Of a DNA stretch of 64,000 bases, positions 41,400 through 48,639 are shown piece by piece. This DNA is from Streptomyces sp. NBC_01788. GTDB lineage: Bacteria > Actinomycetota > Actinomycetes > Streptomycetales > Streptomycetaceae. The stretch lies in the NCBI RefSeq assembly GCF_035917575.1, contig NZ_CP109090.1, positions 4,278,001 to 4,342,000 on the forward strand, read 5' to 3'. The notes under the pieces were generated by a model, which was not told where the DNA came from, searched no databases, and saw only the letters and a program-made list of their open reading frames with translations. The stretch's first letter is position 1. Each line of letters opens with the position of its first letter. The position numbers and the translations under genes are program-made.

Positions 41400-41722
41400 C
41401 GGACCCGGACACAGGGTTGCGGCGGTACGAGAACTCGTACCGCCGCTGGCATGAGCACCGAGTTACCAAGCGTCCTCGATATGTCGCCCATCAGGCCGGG
41501 ATCTTTGCCCGTCACCTGGTGCGGCTGGCCCGTAATCGACGGGTCGACGTCGCGTGGGTGCCCGGTGTTCATGCTCGGTCCGTGGGGCCAATAGCGCTGT
41601 TAAAGGTGATCCTTGCGGATGTCCTTCGGTCTCGCGGGCCGTCGAATCCTTTGTACTGCAAGCGGGGTACAAGCGGAACCCCCGGCTGCACTTCTTTACT
41701 TTCAGGTTCAAACAGGAGCTAA
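41396..41722 (+). CDS. Doubtful small ORF coupled to the Fic-like gene
   Basis: 108 codons from a GTG overlapping the Fic-like stop (GTGA). The middle reads like real protein (HQAGIFARHLVRLARNRRV) but third-position GC is only mixed, rare TTA codons occur, and a 13-bp hairpin (41419-41446) lies inside its 5' end. No family recognised. It may be a decayed gene or chance. Confidence 0.25.
   Translation: MTDPDTGLRRYENSYRRWHEHRVTKRPRYVAHQAGIFARHLVRLARNRRVDVAWVPGVHARSVGPIALLKVILADVLRSRGPSNPLYCKRGTSGTPGCTSLLSGSNRS
41419..41446. terminator. 13-bp hairpin after the Fic-like gene
   Basis: GCGGCGGTACGAG (41419-41431) pairs with CTCGTACCGCCGC (41434-41446). Position 20 bp after the stop suggests a terminator. 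Confidence 0.6.
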
Positions 41723-41770
41723 ACGGGCGCGCTGGTGCCGTGCGGCATTTCAAGGCGGCCGAGCGGCGGA

Positions 41771-42604
41771 TCAGGCGATCGAGTTCCGGCGCCGGCTCGT
41801 GTACCAGACGAGTCCCGCGGTGGCCGCTGCCGCGCCTATGGCTGCCATCGCGACCAGGGCCGGACGCGGCGGCACCGAGAAGGCGGGCAGCCGTTGCTTG
41901 AGCCGCACCGGCCGGTGGAAGTCGAGAACCGGCCACGCACGCGCGACGGCCTCCCGGCGCAGCGCCCGGTCGGGGTTCACGGCGTGCGGATGCCCAACCG
42001 ACTCCAGCATCGGCAGATCGGTCACCGAGTCGCTGTAGGCGTAGCAGCGGCTGAGGTCGTACCCCTCGGACTCGGCCAGCTCGCGGATCGCCTCCGCCTT
42101 CGTCGGGCCGTAGGCGTAGTACTCCACCTCGCCGGTGAAGCAGCCGTCCTCTCCCACCACCATCCGGGTGGCCACCACGCGGTCCGCGCCCAGCAGTTCG
42201 CCGATCGGCTCGACCACCTCCGCGCCCGACGTGGACACGATGACCACGTCGCGGCCGGCGGTGTGGTGCTCCTCGATGAGGGAGGCGGCCTCGTCGTAGA
42301 TGATCGGGTCGATCAGGTCGTGCAGCGTCTCGGCGACGATCTCCTTGACCTGCCGCACGTTCCAGCCGCGGCACAGCGCGGACAGGTACTCGCGCATGCG
42401 CTCCATCTGGTCGTGGTCGGCGCCGCCGGCGAGGAAGACGAACTGGGCGTACGCCGTTCGCAACACGGCCCTGCGGTTGATCAGTCCGCCTTGGTAGAAC
42501 GACTTGCTGAAGGTGAGCGTGCTCGACTTCGCAATGACCGTCTTGTCCAGATCGAAGAAGGCCGCTGTGCGGGGCAAGGAGTGGTTTTCCACGCCCCTGA
42601 GCAT
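41771..42604 (-). CDS. HAD-IB family phosphatase (SerB-like), C-terminal membrane anchor
   Basis: 277 residues from ATG 42604 (GTG 42592 also possible). AAFFDLDKTVIAKSS is HAD motif I (DxD, nucleophile Asp); VVIVSTSGAEVVEPI is motif II; the Lys region YGPTKAEAIREL and YAYSDSVTDLPMLESVG (motif IV, DSxTD) complete the site. The end has one membrane helix (LVAMAAIGAAAATAGLVWY) followed by RRR, so it is tail-anchored. It is the conserved gene opposite Ssd in the actinobacterial helicase/secretion neighbourhood. Substrate probably a phospho-amino acid or lipid head group; unproven. Confidence 0.88.
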   Translation of the reverse strand: MLRGVENHSLPRTAAFFDLDKTVIAKSSTLTFSKSFYQGGLINRRAVLRTAYAQFVFLAGGADHDQMERMREYLSALCRGWNVRQVKEIVAETLHDLIDPIIYDEAASLIEEHHTAGRDVVIVSTSGAEVVEPIGELLGADRVVATRMVVGEDGCFTGEVEYYAYGPTKAEAIRELAESEGYDLSRCYAYSDSVTDLPMLESVGHPHAVNPDRALRREAVARAWPVLDFHRPVRLKQRLPAFSVPPRPALVAMAAIGAAAATAGLVWYTSRRRNSIA

Positions 42605-42679
42605 AGGGGCAGCCCATTCGGCGTAAGGTGGGCGTGTGGGTTTGCCTGAGAAGGCTCTCGGGTACACCATGGAAGTCAC

Positions 42680-42775
42680 GGATCGTTCGCGACCGTGCCA
42701 ACGCGGTCCGACTCCTCCCCCCCCGAGTCGGCCGTGAAGACGACCCCCGCTCTCCCCCCCGGCGGGGGTCGTCGC
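42680..42775 (+). ncRNA. 6C RNA (two hairpins with C-rich loops)
   Basis: Two GC-rich hairpins follow each other: CCGACTC (42708-42714) with GAGTCGG (42725-42731), loop holding eight C; and a 12-bp stem 42739-42750 with 42762-42773, loop again C-rich. Two stem-loops each with six or more C in the loop define the actinobacterial 6C RNA. The place also fits: between the HAD hydrolase and ssd genes, the same as M. tuberculosis B11 and S. coelicolor scr3559. The 5' end is approximate. Confidence 0.85.
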
Positions 42776-43189
42776 ATGTCCGGGTGGGTTTCTCCCTTTC
42801 TGTCCGTGGTTGCCGAGCCGAATCGGCCGCATCACGCGGGTTGGGCCATCTCCATGATCTGTCACCGTGCGTAGTTGTGTCGCTGCTCTGTGGAAGTCGC
42901 ACGGGAACCAGTACACGGGTCACCGGTATGGGTGACGGCGATATTCACAGCCATCGAGTCGTCCACAGTTTTTGACCAAGATCCACACGATTTTCCGGAT
43001 CACTGCACCGTGATTCCGACGCGCACCGCTCCCGGCGAGTTCTTGGCCGGTTCCGATTGTCCGGGCGCGCGCGTGCGGCCGGTTCCGTATCGGCCGCCCA
43101 AAGGAAGGCCGATCGCCGGTTCTTCTCATGTTCGGGATTCGCGGGGCCGCACGAGCCACGCGCACGAAGCAGCGAAGGGGGTCCGACCC
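42776..43189. promoter_or_regulatory. Promoter region of the Tad cluster
   Basis: About 410 bp between the 6C RNA and ssd with no convincing gene. It includes a less GC-rich stretch (42930-43000) with GTCCACAG, a DnaA-box-like word that I take as chance. Confidence 0.4.
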
Positions 43190-44293
43190 GTGGCCGGAAC
43201 CGTCACACACGATCCACCGCCCGAGGCCGGAGGGTTGCAGGGCAGACCACTGATCGTCACCGAGGACGCCGGACTCCTCGACGACCTGCTGCGCCTGTGC
43301 GCGGCGGCCGGCGCCACACCCGAGGTCCATCACGGCCTGCCCGAGCGCAGAGGCGGCTGGGAGACGGCACCGCTGGTGCTGGTCGGCGACGACGCCGCCC
43401 GGCGGGTGCGCGGGGCCGCCCGCCGGCGCGGAGTGGTGCTGGTCGGCCGGGACCAGGACGACCCCGGGATCTGGCGGCGCGCCATCGAGATCGGCGCCGA
43501 CCACGTGCTGGTGCTGCCCGACGGCGAGCAGTGGCTGGTCGACCGCATCGCCGACGTCGCCGAGGGCGTCGGCCGACCCGCGCTCACCGTGGGCGTCATC
43601 GGCGGCCGCGGCGGAGCGGGCGCGTCCACCCTGGCCTGCGCCCTCGCCGTCACCGCCGCCCGGGAGGGCCTGCGCACCCTGCTCGTGGACGCGGATCCGC
43701 TGGGCGGCGGCCTCGACGTCCTGCTGGGCGGGGAGACGGCCGAGGGACTGCGCTGGCCCGCGTTCGCCGCCTCGCGCGGAAGAGTCGGCGGCGGCGCCCT
43801 GGAGGAGTCGCTGCCCGAACTGCACTCGCTGCGCGTGCTCAGCTGGGACCGCGGCGACTGCGTTGCCGTCCCGCCGCAGGCTGTCCGGGCGGTGCTGGCC
43901 GCCGCCCGTCGGCGCGGCGGCGCCGTGGTGGTCGACCTGCCCCGCCGCGTCGACGAAGGGGTCGCCGAGGCCCTCGCCCAGATCGACCTCGGCCTGCTCG
44001 TGGTCCCCGCCGAACTGCGCGCCGTGGCGGCCGCGGCACGGGTGGCGTCCGCGGCCGGCATGGTCCTGCGCGATCTGCGGGTGGCGGTCCGGGGGCCGTA
44101 CGCGCCCGGGCTCGACGACCGTGAGGTGGCCAGGCTGCTCGGCCTGCCGCTGGCGGGCGAGGTGCCCGTGGAGTCGGCGCTGCGGCGCTCCGGCGAGGGC
44201 AGGACCCCGCCCGGCGCGGTGGCGCGCGGACCGCTCGCCCGTTTCTGCACCGCCTTCTGGGAGCGGGCGCTGATCGAGGCGGCGGCCGCATGA
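43190..44293 (+). CDS. ssd: Ssd/CpaE-like septum-site ATPase of the Tad cluster
   Basis: 367 residues from GTG 43190. The N-terminal 130 residues look like a degenerate receiver domain (LIVTEDAGLLDDLLRLCAAA, VLVGRDQDDPGIWRR). The MinD/CpaE-like part starts at GVIGGRGGAGASTLACALA (Walker A variant without the usual Lys-Thr, about 140), with LLVDADPLGGGLDVLLGG and GAVVVDLPRRVDEG. Loss of the classic GKT means ATP hydrolysis is doubtful; actinobacterial Ssd proteins share this. In mycobacteria Ssd affects septation and stress response. It leads the Tad operon and overlaps tadA by 4 bp. Confidence 0.88.
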   Translation: MAGTVTHDPPPEAGGLQGRPLIVTEDAGLLDDLLRLCAAAGATPEVHHGLPERRGGWETAPLVLVGDDAARRVRGAARRRGVVLVGRDQDDPGIWRRAIEIGADHVLVLPDGEQWLVDRIADVAEGVGRPALTVGVIGGRGGAGASTLACALAVTAAREGLRTLLVDADPLGGGLDVLLGGETAEGLRWPAFAASRGRVGGGALEESLPELHSLRVLSWDRGDCVAVPPQAVRAVLAAARRRGGAVVVDLPRRVDEGVAEALAQIDLGLLVVPAELRAVAAAARVASAAGMVLRDLRVAVRGPYAPGLDDREVARLLGLPLAGEVPVESALRRSGEGRTPPGAVARGPLARFCTAFWERALIEAAAA

Positions 44294-45543
44294 GGACGGT
44301 TGCCGAACACCTGCGGACGGCGCCCGCGGACGCGCTGCGCGAGCCCGCGCCCGCCAACGGGCCTCGGATGCCGGTGGAGTTGCTGGACGGCGTACGGCAG
44401 TGGCTCGCCGAGAGCGGGGCCGAGCCGACGCCCGCGCGGGTCGCGCAGGCCCTGCGCGAACAGGGCCGGGTGCTCGGGGACGCGGAAGTGCTCGGCGCGG
44501 CAGAGCGGTTGCGCTCCGAACTGATCGGCAGCGGTCCGCTGGAGCCGTTGCTGGCCGATCCGTCGGTGACCGACGTCCTCGTGTCGGCCCCGGACCGGGT
44601 GTGGGTGGACCGGGGCGGCGGACTGGAGCGGGCCGCCGTTGCCTTCCCGGACGCGGCTGCCGTACGGCGCCTCGCGCAGCGCCTGGCCGCCGTGGCCGGC
44701 CGACGGCTGGACGACGCCCGGCCATGGGTCGACGCCCGGCTGCCCGACGGCACCCGGCTGCACGCCGTGCTGCCTCCCGTCGCCGTCGGCTGCACCTGCC
44801 TGTCCCTGCGGGTCGTACGGCCACGCGCGTTCACGCTGGAGGAACTGGTCGCGGCGGGCACGGTGCCGCCCGGCGGGGACCGCGTACTGCGGGCGCTGAT
44901 CGAGGCCCGGCTGTCCTTCCTCATCAGCGGAGGGACCGGAACCGGGAAGACCACGCTACTCAGCGCACTGCTCGGGCTTGCGGGGTCCGGTGAGCGGATC
45001 GTCCTCGCCGAGGACTCCGCGGAGCTGCGACCCGACCACCCGCACGTCGTCCGCCTGGAGACCAGACCCGCCAACCAGGAGGGCGCGGGCCTGGTCACCC
45101 TCGAGGACCTGGTGCGGCAGGCACTGCGGATGCGGCCGGACCGACTGGTCGTGGGCGAGGTGCGCGGCGGCGAGGTGGTCCACCTTCTGGCCGCCCTCAA
45201 CACCGGCCACGAAGGCGGCTGCTGCACAGTGCACGCCAACGCCGCCGCGGACGTCCCCGCCCGGCTGGAGGCGCTGGGTACCGCCGCCGGGCTCGACCGG
45301 GCAGCGCTGCACAGCCAGTTGGCAGCCGCGCTGTCGGTGGTGCTGCACCTCGTGCGGGACCGTTCCGGGAGGCGGCGGATCGCCGAGGTGCGGGTGCTGG
45401 AGCGGGATGCCTCGGGACTGGTGCGGACCGTGCCGGCGCTGCGCTGGGGTGCGGAGGCTTTCGTGGCGGAACCGGGGTGGGAGCGGCTGCGGGGGCTGCT
45501 CCGGAGGGAGAGCGGGAGAGGGGGCGAGGACCGCGATGGATGA
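44290..45543 (+). CDS. tadA: TadA/CpaF-type secretion ATPase
   Basis: 417 residues. The N-terminal domain (EPLLADPSVTDVLVSAPDRV) precedes the ATPase core: LISGGTGTGKTTLLSALLGL (Walker A, about 220), RIVLAEDSAELRPDHPHVV (Asp box), RQALRMRPDRLVVGEVRGGE (Walker B) and the His-box GHEGGCCTVHANAA. Complete VirB11/CpaF hexameric ATPase that would drive pilin assembly. Two adjacent Cys (GGCC) are unusual in the His box. Overlap with tadB is 8 bp. Confidence 0.93.
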   Translation: MRTVAEHLRTAPADALREPAPANGPRMPVELLDGVRQWLAESGAEPTPARVAQALREQGRVLGDAEVLGAAERLRSELIGSGPLEPLLADPSVTDVLVSAPDRVWVDRGGGLERAAVAFPDAAAVRRLAQRLAAVAGRRLDDARPWVDARLPDGTRLHAVLPPVAVGCTCLSLRVVRPRAFTLEELVAAGTVPPGGDRVLRALIEARLSFLISGGTGTGKTTLLSALLGLAGSGERIVLAEDSAELRPDHPHVVRLETRPANQEGAGLVTLEDLVRQALRMRPDRLVVGEVRGGEVVHLLAALNTGHEGGCCTVHANAAADVPARLEALGTAAGLDRAALHSQLAAALSVVLHLVRDRSGRRRIAEVRVLERDASGLVRTVPALRWGAEAFVAEPGWERLRGLLRRESGRGGEDRDG

Positions 45544-46426
45544 GGGGTTCTGGGGCTCGGTCCGGGTGGCCGCGGGCGCGGTGTGTGCGGGGGCGGCCGT
45601 GTGGCTGCTGGCCGTGTTGCTGTTGGGCGGGTGGCACTCCGCGGCACGGCGGGCGCGGGTGCTGTTCGCCGGCGGCGGGCCGGAGGGCCCGGGACAGCCA
45701 CCCTCCGACCGGATCCTTCGCCAACTGACCCAGGTCAGCGGACGGTTGCGCGCCGAATGGTGGGCACCGGCCGCCGGGCTGGTGCTCGCGGTGCTGGGCG
45801 CCTCGGTGCTGCCGGTCGTCGCGGGGGCGGTCGGGGTGCCGCTGCTGCGCCGCACCCGGCTCGCCCGGGCGGCACGCCGACGGCAGGAGCGGCAGGCGGA
45901 CGCGGTGATCGCCCTGTGCGGGGCCCTCGCCGGAGAGGTGCGGGCCGGTCGGCAGCCGGGAGAGGCGCTGCTGTGCGCCGCGCGGGACTCGGGCGGGCTC
46001 GGCGACGCGCAGGCGGCGGTGCTGGCGGCGGCCCGGTTCGGCGGGGACGTGCCCGCCGCGCTGGCCGGGGCGGCCCGGCAGCCGGGGGCCGAGGGCCTGC
46101 GCGGCCTCGCGGCCTGCTGGCGGGTGGCCGTGGACCAGGGCGCGGGCCTGGCGGCAGGCCTGGACCGGCTCGAAGGGGCACTGCGGGCGGAGCGCGACCA
46201 ACGTGCCGATCTGCGGGCTCAGCTGTCGGGGGCCAGGGCCACGGCCGTCATGCTCGCCGGTCTGCCGGCCCTCGGACTCCTGCTGGGCGAGGCCATGGGG
46301 GCCGACCCCCTGCGGGTGCTGCTGCACACGGGAGCGGGGCTGGGCTGCCTGGTCATCGGTGGCGTGCTGGAGGGCGCGGGCCTGTGGTGGGCCTTGCGGA
46401 TCGTGCGAGCGGCGGAGGCGATGTGA
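45536..46426 (+). CDS. tadB: TadB-like inner membrane platform protein
   Basis: 296 residues. An N-terminal helix (VAAGAVCAGAAVWLLAVLLLG), a long cytoplasmic part and then the T2SF/GspF-like region AVIALCGALAGEVRAGRQPG and ACWRVAVDQGAGLAAGLDRL, with membrane helices near 55-90 and in the last 60 residues. It forms, with TadC, the membrane platform for the Tad ATPase. It starts 8 bp inside tadA and ends overlapping tadC by 4 bp. Divergent from classical TadB by high Gly/Ala content. Confidence 0.82.
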   Translation: MDEGFWGSVRVAAGAVCAGAAVWLLAVLLLGGWHSAARRARVLFAGGGPEGPGQPPSDRILRQLTQVSGRLRAEWWAPAAGLVLAVLGASVLPVVAGAVGVPLLRRTRLARAARRRQERQADAVIALCGALAGEVRAGRQPGEALLCAARDSGGLGDAQAAVLAAARFGGDVPAALAGAARQPGAEGLRGLAACWRVAVDQGAGLAAGLDRLEGALRAERDQRADLRAQLSGARATAVMLAGLPALGLLLGEAMGADPLRVLLHTGAGLGCLVIGGVLEGAGLWWALRIVRAAEAM

Positions 46427-47223
46427 GCGCGGGCGGTGTTGTCCACAGGCTGGGGACGGTCGCGGGGGCGGCGGCGCTCCTGTGGCTGACGGTGAGATGG
46501 CTGGAGGCGATGGGCCGGGAGCGGAGCGCACGGCGGCGTACGGCCGCGCTGCTGGGGACGGAGCGGACGGCGGAGGAGGCACGGCGCTCGCGTGCACGGC
46601 TCCGTGCGACAAGTGGCCTGCGGCAGTGCTTGCCGGCGGTGGGTGTCGCCGGGGCCGGGTGGGTGCTGGTCGGCGGGCTGACCGGGCTCGTGCTCGGGCT
46701 CGCCGGGGCGGCCGGGATGTGGCAGTGGCGGCGGCGGACGGCGAGCCGTCCCGAAGCGGAGTCCGACGCGGCCGAAGCCGCCCGTCAACTCCCGCTCGCG
46801 GCCGACCTGCTGGCGGCCTGTGTCGCGGCCGGTGGCGGCCCGGTGATCGCCGCCCAGGCCGTCGGAGAGGCCCTGGGCGGCCCCGTCGGGGACGCGCTGG
46901 CCCAGGGAGCCGCCCAGGTCCGGCTCGGCGGGCCGCCGGCAGACGCCTGGCGCGGACTCGCCTCGATACCGGGAGCCGCGGCCCTGGCGCGGCTGCTGGA
47001 GCGGGCCGACGAGTCGGGCCTTCCCGCCGCGGGCCCGGCCGCCCGTCTCGCGGCCGACGTCCGCGCCGACCGGGCGCGCACCGCGACGGCCAGGGCACGC
47101 CGGGCGGCCGTACTGGTCACCGCACCGGTGGGGCTGTGCTTCCTGCCCGCCTTCGTCGCGGTGGGCGTGCTGCCCGTGCTGATCGGCCTCGCGGGCGGAC
47201 TGCTGAGCGGAGGTGGTGGCTGA
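46423..47223 (+). CDS. tadC: TadC-like inner membrane platform protein
   Basis: 266 residues from GTG 46423. Helices near 14-25, 64-90 and at the C-terminus (LVTAPVGLCFLPAFVAVGVL). The T2SF-like core is LPLAADLLAACVAAGGGP and ARLLERADESGLPAAG. TadC is the second half of the platform. Long runs of charged residues (RERSARRRTAALLGTERTAEE) separate the helices. Coupled to tadB by a GTGA overlap and followed by the small pilin-like gene after 83 bp. Confidence 0.82.
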   Translation: MSAGGVVHRLGTVAGAAALLWLTVRWLEAMGRERSARRRTAALLGTERTAEEARRSRARLRATSGLRQCLPAVGVAGAGWVLVGGLTGLVLGLAGAAGMWQWRRRTASRPEAESDAAEAARQLPLAADLLAACVAAGGGPVIAAQAVGEALGGPVGDALAQGAAQVRLGGPPADAWRGLASIPGAAALARLLERADESGLPAAGPAARLAADVRADRARTATARARRAAVLVTAPVGLCFLPAFVAVGVLPVLIGLAGGLLSGGGG

Positions 47224-47306
47224 GGGCGGCGGCGGAACCGAACCGACAGAGAACCAACAGGCAAGCAACGGACCAAGCAACAGACCAAGACCTCACGGGG
47301 GTTGAT

Positions 47307-47498
47307 ATGTACGGAAAGGTATGGGCACGGCTGCGTGCCCTGATGTGCCGGGACGCGGGGATGGTGACGTCCGAGTACGCGATGGGGATCATCGCGGCGG
47401 TGGCGTTCGCCGTCCTGCTCTACGAGGTGGTGACGAGCGGCCAGGTCAAGACGGAGTTGCAGAACATCGTGAAGCGAGCGCTCAGTGCGCGGATGTGA
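47307..47498 (+). CDS. DUF4244 Flp-type pilin-like protein
   Basis: 63 residues. MCRDAGMVTSEYAMGIIAAV then AFAVLLYEVVTSGQV gives one membrane helix with an E at position +5 after the G-M boundary, as in type IV and Flp prepilins, where processing would occur after a Gly. It lacks a conventional signal peptide. It is the conserved small gene after tadC in actinobacteria. It could be the subunit of a Tad-type structure; no prepilin peptidase gene is visible in the window. Confidence 0.8.
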   Translation: MYGKVWARLRALMCRDAGMVTSEYAMGIIAAVAFAVLLYEVVTSGQVKTELQNIVKRALSARM

Positions 47499-47907
47499 TC
47501 GGGCACGGGCATGGGCGCGGGCACGCCGAGCCGAACGGGTGGGCGCCGACGCGGGGTTCGTGACTGCGGAGGCCGCCATGGTCCTGCCCGTGCTGGTGCT
47601 CGTGGTGACGACGCTTGTCTGGGTCCTGCTGGTGGTGCTCGCGCAGATCCAGTGCGTGGACGCGGCACGGGCGGGAGCCCGGGCCGCCGCCCGCCAGGAC
47701 CCCGAGGGCTCGGTGACCCGAGTGGCCCGGGACGTGGCACCGCACGGTGCGAAGGTCACGGTGATCCGCCGGGGAGACCACGTGCACGTGGTCGTCGTGG
47801 CCGACCCGCCGGGGCTGGGCGTGCTGCCCTTCCAACTGAGGGAGGAAGCCGTGGCGGAGGCGGAGGACATGGTCGGGACGCGCGCCCAGCGGGGAGCGGG
47901 GACGTGA
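47485..47907 (+). CDS. tadE: TadE-like pilus assembly protein
   Basis: 140 residues from GTG 47485, overlapping the pilin gene by 14 bp; a start at GTG 47539 is also possible. A basic N-terminus is followed by GFVTAEAAMVLPVLVLVVTT, the TadE signature (TxExAl.lP) in the membrane helix, and QCVDAARAGARAAARQ. The rest is extracytoplasmic. A minor pilin-like component. Followed by the TadG-like gene after 16 bp. Confidence 0.85.
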   Translation: MRGCDRARAWARARRAERVGADAGFVTAEAAMVLPVLVLVVTTLVWVLLVVLAQIQCVDAARAGARAAARQDPEGSVTRVARDVAPHGAKVTVIRRGDHVHVVVVADPPGLGVLPFQLREEAVAEAEDMVGTRAQRGAGT

Positions 47908-47923
47908 AACGGAGGACGGGGAC

Positions 47924-48478
47924 GTGAGGGGCCGCATTCCGGGGTTCCGCCGCTTCCGCCGGCTCATCCGTGGCGGGTGTCGAGGGCGCCGTCTGTCGGA
48001 CCGTGGTTCCGCCACCGTGTGGAGCGTCGGCGCGATCGCCCTGCTGTGCGTGGTGTTCGGCATCGGTCTCGCTCTGGGGGAGGCGGTAGTTGACCGGCAC
48101 CGCGCGGCCGGCGCGGCCGACCTCGCCGCTCTGGCGGCGGCGGGCCACTGGGCCGAGGGCGGCGCCGTCGCCTGTGCCCGGGCGGAGAAGGTGGCCAGGG
48201 CACAGGGCGCCCGGCTCGTCCGGTGCGCGATCGTGGGCGACACCTCGGACGTCACGGCGGCGGCGCAACGGGGGCCCTTCACCGCGGAGGTGAGGGCGAG
48301 AGCGGGTCCGGCGACCCCGGCGGACGCTCCAGCGGGACCGGTTGCCCCATCGGACACCCCTGCGGGGCCCGGGGAACGCGCGGCAGGCGCGGCGGGGTCA
48401 GGGGAGCCGGCAGCGGGGGCGACGGTGCCAGGGGAGCCGGCAGCAGGGTCCGTGCGGCCTGGAGGGCCCACGGCATGA
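47924..48478 (+). CDS. TadG-like (Rv3654c-type) secretion-neighbourhood protein
   Basis: 184 residues. A basic start is followed by RGSATVWSVGAIALLCVVFG, a TadG/TadE-like helix, and EAVVDRHRAAGAADLAALAA, CAIVGDTSDVTAAA. The last 75 residues are a Pro/Ala/Gly low-complexity tail with repeated PAGP and GEPAAG units, probably disordered and outside. This is the helicase/secretion neighbourhood TadE-like family known as Rv3654c. Convergent with the helicase gene. Confidence 0.8.
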   Translation: MRGRIPGFRRFRRLIRGGCRGRRLSDRGSATVWSVGAIALLCVVFGIGLALGEAVVDRHRAAGAADLAALAAAGHWAEGGAVACARAEKVARAQGARLVRCAIVGDTSDVTAAAQRGPFTAEVRARAGPATPADAPAGPVAPSDTPAGPGERAAGAAGSGEPAAGATVPGEPAAGSVRPGGPTA

Positions 48479-48639
48479 GCCAGGGCAGGGTCCAGGGCCC
48501 CTGCGGGATCCACGGCAGGTACAGCCGGCCTCACGCCCCCTGCGGGCTCCATAGCCGGGCCCACGGCTCCCGCCGGATCCACCGCGCCGCCACCTTTCAC
48601 CCGCGTGGACCAAGCCCCCGCCTTCGCCCGGGCATCCGC

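Noticed and set aside
41396..41722. The GTGA-coupled small ORF as a certain gene
   Set aside because: Mixed codon bias, TTA codons and an internal hairpin; kept only as a doubtful feature.
42950..42960. DnaA-box-like GTCCACAG as a replication origin signal
   Set aside because: A single imperfect word; no cluster and no origin genes nearby.
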